A stretch of 5,363 nt of DNA from assembly GCA_905214825.1 (NCBI GenBank), contig CAJMNV010000122.1, forward strand, positions 1-5,363, written 5' to 3'. Origin of the DNA: an uncultured bacterium. Its GTDB lineage: Bacteria; Bacillota; Clostridia; Lachnospirales; Anaerotignaceae. The notes beneath the pieces are model-generated. The model saw nothing but the letters and a program-made list of their open reading frames with translations. It searched no databases and was not told where the DNA came from. Positions within the stretch are counted from its first letter, which is position 1; each line of letters opens with the position of its first letter. Below are positions 1 through 5,363 of this stretch, piece after piece. Made by a program: the position numbers and the translations under genes.

Positions 1-350
1 GGGCTAACCAAGTTTCTGCAATCACTGGTGCAACATACGGTGATTTTGTGGTAATACCAGAAGTGGAAAAAGCGGCAAAAGCAGCAATGGAGGAAGTGCT
101 GGCTGTTGCTATGGCAATGGGCATCAATTTGAGCCAAGAAGATGTGGAAGAAGTGATAAACGGCTTCAAACGTTGGAATGACAATGGGAAATCCTCTATG
201 TTGCAAGATGTGGAAGCAAAACGTATCACAGAAGTGGATATTTTTGCGGGCAAACTGATTGCATTGGGCAAAGGTTGCGGTGTGGCAACGCCGGTCAATC
301 AAACATTGTATTGGTTGTTGTGTGCAAAACAAAAAATATATACCAGATAA
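1..350 (+). CDS. panE: 2-dehydropantoate 2-reductase (ketopantoate reductase), C-terminal part, 5'-truncated by window edge
   Basis: The first complete codon is at position 3, and 115 residues are readable before the TAA at 348-350. The fragment matches the C-terminal substrate-binding domain of the ApbA/PanE family. An ANQVSA segment at residues 1-6 is followed by a helical stretch, then the family signature KSSMLQD (about 63-69), TEVD (76-79), a Gly-rich AGKLIALGKGCGV (82-94) and TPVN (96-99). In this family the Ser of SSM and the Glu of TEVD lie at the active site, and the enzyme reduces ketopantoate to pantoate with NADPH in cytoplasmic pantothenate/CoA synthesis. The NADPH-binding Rossmann domain and catalytic lysine must lie upstream, outside the window. 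A GTG codon at 48 is internal and not a credible start, because family similarity continues upstream of it. Related 2-hydroxyacid reductases of the same fold cannot be excluded. The gene is convergent with the carboxypeptidase and ends just before a hairpin terminator. Confidence 0.85.
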   Translation, partial: ANQVSAITGATYGDFVVIPEVEKAAKAAMEEVLAVAMAMGINLSQEDVEEVINGFKRWNDNGKSSMLQDVEAKRITEVDIFAGKLIALGKGCGVATPVNQTLYWLLCAKQKIYTR

Positions 351-360
351 AAATCAAGAA

Positions 361-396
361 GAAATCCCATTTATGATATAAATGGGATTTCTTTTT
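361..396. terminator. Rho-independent terminator between convergent genes, probably bidirectional
   Basis: Positions 361-374 and 378-391 form a perfect 14-bp inverted repeat (GAAATCCCATTTAT / ATAAATGGGATTTC) around a 3-base loop. On the plus strand it is followed by CTTTTTATTTTT, a good U-tract for the panE-like gene, whose stop codon lies 10 bases upstream. On the minus strand the stem is followed by TTCTTGATTTTTA, a weaker U-rich tail. The minus-strand carboxypeptidase stop codon (395-397) abuts the stem, so the same hairpin probably ends both transcripts. Confidence 0.9.
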
Positions 397-1783
397 ATTT
401 TTGATTGTTTTGATAACCTTGTTGCAATCGACGTTTTCTGGCGGCTTTTCTTTTTGCACGTTGACGTTCTTGTTTTTGGTATAACAGATAACGGTATGCC
501 AAAAACGCCATAAAAAGCAAAAGTAAAATACCAATTACCACAAGTGCAATGGTTTTGAATATATCACTACGCTTTTTGGCAGAAATTTGTGCCAATTCTT
601 CTTTGGTGGTTTCTGCAACTGCATCAGAAGCTACCAAATTTGCACGGGCAATGGGTTTGCCCTCATAAGAAAGCGTGAGTGTACCAAGGATATCGTCTTT
701 TGCAATCGGGACAGATACCGTATCATTGCAAGTGATGGTTTGTTGTATATCTGCAACGCTGCCTTGTTTGGGAATGGTAACATAAACATCTTGTTTCAAT
801 ATGGCAGATATGGTTTGTTTTGTGTTTGTTTTGTTTTGCAACGTTTCAGTGACAGTTACATCTTGTGCTATATCTGTGGCAGAAATGGCTTTCACCGTTT
901 TGTAATTGTCAAATCCATAGTCAAATAATGTTTTGGTGTCAACATAATGTTGTGCACCTGCACATTTTAGCACAACAACAATCAATTCTGTATTCCCTTT
1001 TTTTGCAAATGTCACCAATGTGTTTAATGCTTCGTTTGTAAAACCAGTTTTGCCACCTTTTGCTTCTGGATAATAATATAATGAATGTTTGTTTAACATT
1101 TGGTGTTGCCCATGCAAATAACGGATTTCATCTTGTTTGTTGGTAGGGGGGATTTCATAATATGTTTTTTCTACCAATTTGCGATATGTGTCATGTGTCA
1201 ATAATTGTTTTGTAATCAAAGCCATATCATGTGCAGTGGTATAATGGTCTTTGTCAAAAAGTCCATTGGCATTGACAAAATTGGTGTTTTGACACCCTAG
1301 TTCTTTTGCACGAGCTGTCATGTGTTTGGCAAATGCTTCTGTACTGCCGTCTACAAATTCTGCGATACCATTGGAACATTCATTTGCAGATTGCAGTATA
1401 ATGCCATACAATACTTGTTCGAGTGTGAGCGTTTCGCCTTCTTGTATGGCGATGTGTGAGCTTCCCGGTTCTATGGTATATATGGCATCGTGTGAAAATG
1501 TAATGGTATCTGTAAGATGAATATTTTCAGCTTCCATTTTTTCCAGTGCAAGCAATATTGTCATCAATTTTGTAATACTGGCAGGATATTGCTTGGTATC
1601 GCTATTTTTTTTATATAATATTTGTCCAGATGTTGCGTCCATAAGTATAGCAGCTTCTGCAGTTAAAGACAATTCATTGGTTTCTATGCTTTGTTCTGGT
1701 ATAATTGTGTCTTGCATTGCAAAAACAGTATGGGAAAAAAACAAACACAATACCAAAAGAAAATCAAAAAATTTATATTTCAT
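395..1783 (-). CDS. dacF: D-alanyl-D-alanine carboxypeptidase (DacF/PBP5-like, peptidase S11), membrane-anchored
   Basis: This 462-residue serine peptidase should remove the terminal D-Ala from peptidoglycan stem peptides outside the membrane and so limit cross-linking. A signal peptide (residues 1-22, basic start, hydrophobic core, VFA cleavage site) precedes the S11 catalytic domain (about 38-290). All three penicillin-binding motifs are intact: SITK at 69-72 with nucleophile Ser69, SAN at 132-134, and KTG at 245-247. A beta-rich region at about 293-385 fits the PBP5 C-terminal domain. A transmembrane helix at about 410-431 and a very basic tail (435-453, mostly K/R) follow; PBP5 itself is anchored by a C-terminal amphipathic helix. 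The ATG at 1783 is preferred because TAGGTG lies seven bases upstream. A GTG at 1792 would add three residues but lies within that ribosome binding site. The gene stands alone, convergent with panE and divergent from the comEA cluster. The family is certain; the choice among dacA, dacB and dacF is not. Confidence 0.92.
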   Translation of the reverse strand: MKYKFFDFLLVLCLFFSHTVFAMQDTIIPEQSIETNELSLTAEAAILMDATSGQILYKKNSDTKQYPASITKLMTILLALEKMEAENIHLTDTITFSHDAIYTIEPGSSHIAIQEGETLTLEQVLYGIILQSANECSNGIAEFVDGSTEAFAKHMTARAKELGCQNTNFVNANGLFDKDHYTTAHDMALITKQLLTHDTYRKLVEKTYYEIPPTNKQDEIRYLHGQHQMLNKHSLYYYPEAKGGKTGFTNEALNTLVTFAKKGNTELIVVVLKCAGAQHYVDTKTLFDYGFDNYKTVKAISATDIAQDVTVTETLQNKTNTKQTISAILKQDVYVTIPKQGSVADIQQTITCNDTVSVPIAKDDILGTLTLSYEGKPIARANLVASDAVAETTKEELAQISAKKRSDIFKTIALVVIGILLLLFMAFLAYRYLLYQKQERQRAKRKAARKRRLQQGYQNNQK

Positions 1784-1822
1784 GATATACACCTACTATG
1801 ATAATTTTTTGTTTTATGTTAC

Positions 1823-1851
1823 AATATAACAATGCGACATAAAAAAAGCAA
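1823..1851 (-). promoter_or_regulatory. Candidate sigma-A-type promoter for the carboxypeptidase gene
   Basis: Read on the minus strand, TTGCTT (1851-1846) serves as a weak -35 box and TATATT (1828-1823) as a good -10 box, separated by exactly 17 bases. Transcription would start near 1816, giving an untranslated leader of roughly 30 bases before the ATG at 1783. The -35 box is only a half match to TTGACA and the region is very A/T rich, so a chance match is possible. The -35 lies inside one arm of the inverted repeat at 1846-1864. Confidence 0.4.
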
Positions 1852-1864
1852 TTTGACATTGCTT
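1846..1864. repeat. Perfect 7-bp inverted repeat in the divergent intergenic region (possible operator or hairpin)
   Basis: AAGCAAT (1846-1852) and ATTGCTT (1858-1864) are perfect reverse complements around the 5-base spacer TTGAC. A TTGACA hexamer (1853-1858) falls across the spacer and could be a plus-strand -35 box, but no good -10 box lies 16-18 bases downstream; the nearest, TATACC at 1872-1877, is only 13 bases away. On the minus strand the second arm runs into seven consecutive T (1847-1841), so it also resembles a weak, GC-poor intrinsic terminator. Confidence 0.4.
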
Positions 1865-1942
1865 GTATCAGTATACCAGAAAATAAAAAAAATGAAAAAT
1901 ATTTTTTGTGACAAAATTTGATAGCACAAAGGTATGAGGCAA

Positions 1943-2287
1943 ATGAAACAAGAAAAAATCAAAGTGACATTATTGGTGCTGTGTATGTTGTTTTGCGGTG
2001 CCATTTACAGCAAATGGTATGGTAGTGGTGTATTGGAGATGAAAGAAGAAGTATCACAAAATATCAACCAACCAGAAACAGAATATACCACAAATCTGAT
2101 TAACATCAACCATGCACAAAAAGAAGAATTGATGCTGTTAGATGGTGTGGGTGAAAAAACAGCAGAACGTATCATTGCATACAGACAACAACAGGGTATG
2201 TTTGAAAATATTGCAGATATTCAAAATGTGAAGGGCGTTGGAGAAAAGACTTTTGCAGAAATTGCCCCATATATTACAGTAAATTAG
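1943..2287 (+). CDS. comEA: Small ComEA-like helix-hairpin-helix DNA-binding protein, membrane-anchored
   Basis: The protein is 114 residues from the ATG at 1943, or 117 from an in-frame ATG at 1934. A hydrophobic N-terminal segment (about 6-23) would place the rest outside the membrane. After a polar linker, residues about 51-114 carry the ComEA-type helix-hairpin-helix pair: NINHAQKEEL, then a first hairpin GVGEKTA (68-74) and a second hairpin GVGEKTF (98-104). In competent bacteria ComEA is the extracytoplasmic receptor for transforming double-stranded DNA. There is no SLBB domain, so it is much shorter than the Bacillus form. The start at 1943 is preferred because AAAGG (1928-1932) lies 10 bases away and GAGG (1936-1939) three bases away, whereas the ATG at 1934 has AAAGG only one base upstream; neither is ideal. 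The stop codon overlaps the next gene's AGGAGG, suggesting coupled translation. DNA uptake is inferred from the family; no other competence gene is visible in the window. Confidence 0.82.
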   Translation: MKQEKIKVTLLVLCMLFCGAIYSKWYGSGVLEMKEEVSQNINQPETEYTTNLININHAQKEELMLLDGVGEKTAERIIAYRQQQGMFENIADIQNVKGVGEKTFAEIAPYITVN

Positions 2288-2291
2288 GAGG
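2286..2291 (+). promoter_or_regulatory. Strong ribosome binding site of the response regulator, overlapping the comEA stop codon
   Basis: AGGAGG is a perfect Shine-Dalgarno core placed eight bases before the ATG at 2300. Its first two bases are the last two of the comEA TAG stop codon (2285-2287). A ribosome ending comEA therefore finishes on the initiation site of the next gene, which supports one mRNA for both. Confidence 0.85.
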
Positions 2292-2299
2292 AAAACAAT

Positions 2300-2989
2300 A
2301 TGGCGTATCGTATTTTAGTTGTAGATGATGAAAAATTGATTGTGAAAGGGATTAAATTTTCGTTGGAGCAAGATGGTATGGAAGTTACCGCAGCTTATGA
2401 TGGGGAAGAAGCATTGCAAAATATCCAACAGGAGAATTTTGACTTGGTTGTGTTGGACGTGATGCTGCCAAAAATGGACGGTTTGGAAGTGTGTCAGCAA
2501 GTACGAGAATTTTCTCAAATCCCAATTATCATGGTTACAGCAAAAGGCGAAGATATGGACAAAATTATGGGTTTGGAATATGGTGCAGATGACTATATTA
2601 CAAAGCCATTTAATATTTTGGAATTAAAAGCACGTATAAAAGCGATATTGCGTCGTAGTGTGAGAAGAACTGCAGAACAACCCGAAGCAAAAAATGTATT
2701 GAAAGCAAGAGAATTGGAATTGGCATTTGACAGCAGACGAGTATTTATCAGCAATAAAGAAGTGAATTTAACAGCAAAAGAATTTGATTTGTTGGAATTG
2801 TTGATGGAAAATCCAGGAAAGGTATATAGCAGAGAAAAGCTGTTGGATACCGTTTGGGGATATGATTATCCGGGTGATGTGAGAACGGTTGATGTACATG
2901 TCAGACGTTTGCGTGAAAAAATAGAAGAAAATCCAAGTGAGCCAAAATATATCTTTACAAAATGGGGAGTTGGTTACTATTTTAATTAA
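2300..2989 (+). CDS. OmpR/PhoB-family two-component response regulator (WalR/MtrA-like)
   Basis: This 229-residue protein has the usual length and two domains of the family. The receiver domain (about 3-118) keeps the acidic pocket D9/D10, phospho-acceptor D53 (VVLDVMLPKMDG), switch residue T80 (MVTAKGED) and K102 in the ITKPF motif, so it should accept phosphate normally. The C-terminal winged-helix DNA-binding domain (about 132-229) has LTAKEFDLLELL, the GKVYSREKLLDTVWGYDY segment, the recognition helix region RTVDVHVRRLREKIE (195-209) and the wing KWGVGYYF. It should act as a cytoplasmic transcription factor controlled by the kinase encoded next. The start is fixed by a perfect AGGAGG. The closest well-known relatives by eye are WalR, PhoP and MtrA. 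Orthology to any one of them cannot be settled here, so no symbol is given. Confidence 0.95.
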   Translation: MAYRILVVDDEKLIVKGIKFSLEQDGMEVTAAYDGEEALQNIQQENFDLVVLDVMLPKMDGLEVCQQVREFSQIPIIMVTAKGEDMDKIMGLEYGADDYITKPFNILELKARIKAILRRSVRRTAEQPEAKNVLKARELELAFDSRRVFISNKEVNLTAKEFDLLELLMENPGKVYSREKLLDTVWGYDYPGDVRTVDVHVRRLREKIEENPSEPKYIFTKWGVGYYFN

Positions 2990-4409
2990 AAAAGAAAAAG
3001 CTCCATTTATTAGCTTACGTTGGGTGCTGTTGGTGACATATGTCATCATTGGGATATTGCCATTGTTGCTGATTTCCAATACGTTGTTACATTCCATACA
3101 ATCTTATTTTGTGGAAGAAAGAAAAAAAGAATTGCTGAGTGAAGCAAATGTGATTGCAGGTCAGCTGGCATCTTATGATTTTTTTGAAAATAAAATATAT
3201 CAAGAAGATTTGCAAGAAATGATGCTGCATTTGGGGCAGGAAGAAGATTTTCGGATATTGGTGTTGGATACATCAGCGATTGTGGTATACGATACAGGAT
3301 ATGAAGAAATTGGAAAAACATATTTGATACCAGAAGTATTGGAGGCTTTGGAAAACAAAGATGTTGCCAGAGAACAAAAAAATGGTGATATTTATGCAGC
3401 AGCCTCTATTGTGGGCAAAGGCAATTTATATGATGGTGTGGTGCTGATTGCCGATTCTTTGCAAGATGTTTCAAACACTGTGGGCGATATTGCGGAAGAA
3501 GCGTATATTTGGTTGGCAGTGGTTTTGGTGATTGTCATTTTGATTATGCTTGTGATGTCACAATTATTTACAGAACCTTTGAAACGTATGATAAAAGTTA
3601 TTCAAAAAATGGCAGAGGGACATTTGGAACAACGCTTGGAAATTAACAATCCTACACATAATGAAATTGTGGATTTGGCGTTGTCTTGCAACCATATGGC
3701 AGACCAGTTAGAAAAAGTGGAGTCCAGCAGACAGCAGTTTGTGTCGAATGTTTCGCATGAATTGAAAACACCTTTAAGCTCTATCAAAGTGTTGAGTGAG
3801 TCCATACTATTACAAGAAGATGTACCAAAAGAAATGTATGTGGAATTTTTGCACGATATCAATTCGGAAGTGGACAGAATGTCTGCAATCATAAATGATT
3901 TGTTGACATTGGTAAAATTAGACCAAAAAGAAATACCACTGAATTTTGCGAAAACAGATATCAATCAAATGATGGAGGACATCATCAAGCGGCTATCTCC
4001 TTTGGCAAATGTGAAACAGATTGCTATACAGTATACAAAAGAAAAAGATGTATTGGCAGAGATAGATGAAATGAAAATGATTTTGGCAATATCCAATTTG
4101 GTAGATAATGCAATCAAATATACACCAAAAAAAGGCTCTGTGACTGTGACATTGGACGCAGATCATCAAAATGCATTTATCACAGTGACTGACACAGGCA
4201 TTGGGATACCTGAAGAAGAAGTGGGTCGTATTTTTGAACGTTTTTATCGTGTGGATAAAACAAGAGACAGAGAAACAGGTGGAACAGGTTTGGGGCTTTC
4301 CATCACTTATGCAACAATTATGATGCATAATGGCAGTATTAAAGTAAATAGCAAAGAGGAAGAAGGTACTAGCATACAAGTCAGAATTCCTTTACACCAC
4401 AACACTTGA
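2937..4409 (+). CDS. Membrane sensor histidine kinase with HAMP domain (WalK/MtrB/PhoR-like)
   Basis: Numbering is from the GTG at 2937 (490 residues). Transmembrane helix 1 (about 28-50) and helix 2 (about 189-209) bracket an extracytoplasmic domain of about 135 residues whose RILVLDTSAIVVYDT and IGKTY segments suggest a Cache/PAS-like sensor fold. A HAMP linker (about 207-260) leads to the dimerisation domain with the H-box SHELKTPL (phospho-acceptor H274). The ATPase domain has N-box SNLVDNAIKYTP (386-397), G1 DTGIGIP (419-425), F-box FERFYR (433-438) and G2 GTGLGLS (449-455). All catalytic boxes are intact, and no cytoplasmic PAS domain is present, unlike Bacillus WalK. It should phosphorylate the regulator encoded immediately upstream. 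The start is uncertain: the GTG at 2937 overlaps the regulator by 53 bases with only a weak AGAAG in front, and no ATG exists before helix 1. True initiation may be at a non-ATG codon near 2970-2985. Confidence 0.93.
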   Translation: MSQNISLQNGELVTILIKKEKAPFISLRWVLLVTYVIIGILPLLLISNTLLHSIQSYFVEERKKELLSEANVIAGQLASYDFFENKIYQEDLQEMMLHLGQEEDFRILVLDTSAIVVYDTGYEEIGKTYLIPEVLEALENKDVAREQKNGDIYAAASIVGKGNLYDGVVLIADSLQDVSNTVGDIAEEAYIWLAVVLVIVILIMLVMSQLFTEPLKRMIKVIQKMAEGHLEQRLEINNPTHNEIVDLALSCNHMADQLEKVESSRQQFVSNVSHELKTPLSSIKVLSESILLQEDVPKEMYVEFLHDINSEVDRMSAIINDLLTLVKLDQKEIPLNFAKTDINQMMEDIIKRLSPLANVKQIAIQYTKEKDVLAEIDEMKMILAISNLVDNAIKYTPKKGSVTVTLDADHQNAFITVTDTGIGIPEEEVGRIFERFYRVDKTRDRETGGTGLGLSITYATIMMHNGSIKVNSKEEEGTSIQVRIPLHHNT

Positions 4410-4433
4410 TATGTAATGTATGACAAATATCAA
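4406..4433 (+). repeat. Small inverted repeat at the kinase-GerMN gene junction
   Basis: TTGATAT (4406-4412) and ATATCAA (4427-4433) are perfect reverse complements with a 14-base spacer. The left arm includes the kinase TGA stop codon (4407-4409). No T-run follows, so this is not a terminator, and the stem is all A/T except one G-C pair. It may be a chance repeat or a weak regulatory site in the 54-base junction. Confidence 0.25.
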
Positions 4434-4446
4434 TATGTTGCAAAAG

Positions 4447-4452
4447 AAAGGA
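4447..4452 (+). promoter_or_regulatory. Ribosome binding site of the GerMN-domain gene
   Basis: AAAGGA lies 11 bases before the ATG at 4464, somewhat farther than the usual spacing. It is the only Shine-Dalgarno-like run in the 54-base gap, and the ATG it serves opens a reading frame with a convincing N-terminal membrane segment (MKKSK plus a hydrophobic stretch). Confidence 0.6.
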
Positions 4453-4463
4453 CTGTTGTATAG

Positions 4464-5363
4464 ATGAAAAAAAGCAAATTGCTTTTGAATATTGTATTGG
4501 TTGTGATTGTTTGCATTGTGGCAATACCATTATTGTTTTTGGTGGGAAGCAGATGGAAACACAGTACAGAAAATCAAGCAGAAATTTATTATTTGTCTGG
4601 CTCCGGCTACAATTTGAAAGGCATTACCAAAACCATAGATACAAACAAAACAACAGAAAATATCATGATGGAATTGTTACAGGAATTGAAACAACAACCA
4701 CAAAAAGAAGGTTTTTTTTCGACGATACCAGAAGAAGTTTCTTTTTTATCTGTCAATTTGTATGATGGAACGGCAGTTGTAGATGTAGCGTCATCTTATT
4801 TATCATTGACCAATGTACAAAGAGTGCTTGTGCGGTGTGCGATTGTCTGGACATTGACATCATTAGATGATGTGGATAATGTGGAAATACAAGTAGAGGG
4901 GTATACATTGCAGACAGGTTATGGAAAAACCATTGGTTTGATGGACCGTACAAATGTGAATATTGATGGCGAAATTTCCGCAGAAACCACAGAATATGCG
5001 ATATTTAAGTTGTATTTTGCAAATGCACAACATAATGCATTGATTGTGGAAGACCGTGTGGTTGAAGTCAATACCAATCAAGCAAAAGAAAAGACAGTTG
5101 TAGAACAGTTGATTGCAGGACCTTTGGAAAAAGGGTATTATGCAACTGTGCCGATGGATACAAAAGTACGGGATGTTACAACAACGAAAGATGGCATTTG
5201 TTATGTGAATTTGAGCCAAGACTTTTTATCAAAGTCATCGGGTGACCATAACAAAGAAGTGTTGATGGTATATTCTATCGTGAATTCGTTGTGTGCATTG
5301 GATAGTGTGAATAAAGTGCAGTTTTTTGTAGAAGGCGAAAAGATAGAAGATGTAAAAGGAAAT
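4464..5363 (+). CDS. Membrane-anchored protein with two GerMN domains (sporulation/germination-type), 3'-truncated by window edge
   Basis: The frame is open from the ATG to the last base, giving 300 codons without a stop, so the C-terminus is missing. A basic start (MKKSK) and a hydrophobic helix (about 6-28) indicate an N-terminal membrane anchor with the rest outside. C17 sits in VVIVC, which lacks the small residue expected before a lipobox cysteine, so it is probably not a lipoprotein. Two GerMN-type repeats follow: residues about 65-147 (TTENIMMELLQELKQ ... VNLYDGTAVVDVASSYL ... VQRVLVRCAIVWTLTSL ... VEIQVEGY) and about 208-294 (KEKTVVEQLIAGPLE ... GICYVNLSQDFL ... KEVLMVYSIVNSLCAL ... 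VNKVQFFVEGEKI). The domain is known from B. subtilis GerM, a sporulation and germination lipoprotein, and from actinobacterial LpqB, encoded beside the MtrAB kinase pair. Its place behind a kinase gene suggests an extracytoplasmic partner of that kinase. Function is inferred. Confidence 0.85.
   Translation, partial: MKKSKLLLNIVLVVIVCIVAIPLLFLVGSRWKHSTENQAEIYYLSGSGYNLKGITKTIDTNKTTENIMMELLQELKQQPQKEGFFSTIPEEVSFLSVNLYDGTAVVDVASSYLSLTNVQRVLVRCAIVWTLTSLDDVDNVEIQVEGYTLQTGYGKTIGLMDRTNVNIDGEISAETTEYAIFKLYFANAQHNALIVEDRVVEVNTNQAKEKTVVEQLIAGPLEKGYYATVPMDTKVRDVTTTKDGICYVNLSQDFLSKSSGDHNKEVLMVYSIVNSLCALDSVNKVQFFVEGEKIEDVKGN

Noticed and set aside
587..928. Open frame of 113 codons on the plus strand inside the carboxypeptidase gene
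   Set aside because: It lies antisense to a clearly coding gene, has no ribosome binding site or recognisable domain, and is rich in Cys/Phe/Tyr as expected for the reverse complement of A/T-rich coding sequence.
1853..1877. TTGACA followed by TATACC as a plus-strand promoter for comEA
   Set aside because: The 13-base spacer is too short for a sigma-A promoter and no -10 box is found at 16-18 bases; noted only with the inverted repeat.
1895..1906. A/T palindrome AAAAATATTTTT upstream of comEA
   Set aside because: It is pure A/T in an A/T-rich spacer, so it is expected by chance and has no distinguishing feature.
2768..4379. Several minus-strand open frames (91-128 codons) across the regulator and kinase genes
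   Set aside because: All are antisense shadows of intact, motif-confirmed genes and show no protein-like features.
4406..4433. TTGATA with TATCAA (16-base spacer) as an internal promoter for the GerMN gene
   Set aside because: The -10 match is poor (4 of 6) and the -35 overlaps the kinase stop codon; random matches are expected in such A/T-rich sequence.
4511..4765. Plus-strand 84-codon frame in the GerMN gene region
   Set aside because: It is the +2-shifted shadow of the GerMN frame that starts at 4464; its product is low complexity and lacks a ribosome binding site.
4863..5219. Minus-strand 118-codon frame near the right edge
   Set aside because: It is antisense to the second GerMN repeat and Cys/His/Ile/Phe-rich without a domain.

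Overview
The window looks like low-GC Firmicutes DNA, most likely from an anaerobic Clostridia lineage (Lachnospiraceae-like). This is inferred from the A/T-rich codon use, AGGAGG-type ribosome binding sites, a DacF-type D,D-carboxypeptidase, a GerMN-domain protein and OmpR/WalR-style two-component genes. Species cannot be fixed from the sequence alone.

Layout. (1) Positions 1-350 (+) hold the C-terminal part of a 2-dehydropantoate 2-reductase (PanE/ApbA family), cut by the window edge. (2) A strong hairpin at 361-391 separates it from a convergent gene and can serve both strands. (3) Positions 395-1783 (-) encode a complete secreted, membrane-anchored D-alanyl-D-alanine carboxypeptidase with all three penicillin-binding motifs. 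(4) Positions 1784-1942 are a short divergent intergenic region with a plausible minus-strand promoter and a perfect 7-bp inverted repeat. (5) From about 1940 to the right edge runs a same-strand cluster: a small ComEA-like helix-hairpin-helix protein, an OmpR/PhoB-family response regulator, a membrane sensor histidine kinase, and a membrane-anchored protein with two GerMN domains that is cut by the right edge. This last gene has no stop codon inside the window, so a search for closed ORFs misses it.

How the genes may work together. The comEA stop codon overlaps the response regulator's ribosome binding site, the kinase follows without a gap, and the GerMN gene starts 54 bases after the kinase, so the four genes probably form one operon. 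A regulator, a kinase and an extracytoplasmic GerMN protein in a row recall the actinobacterial MtrA-MtrB-LpqB arrangement, in which the GerMN-containing lipoprotein LpqB acts with the kinase. The kinase and regulator also resemble the WalRK group that governs cell-wall enzymes, which fits the divergent D,D-carboxypeptidase next door. A wall- or envelope-sensing three-component module is the most interesting reading, but the functional link is inference. Nothing else (mobile elements, CRISPR, tRNA or rRNA) was seen.
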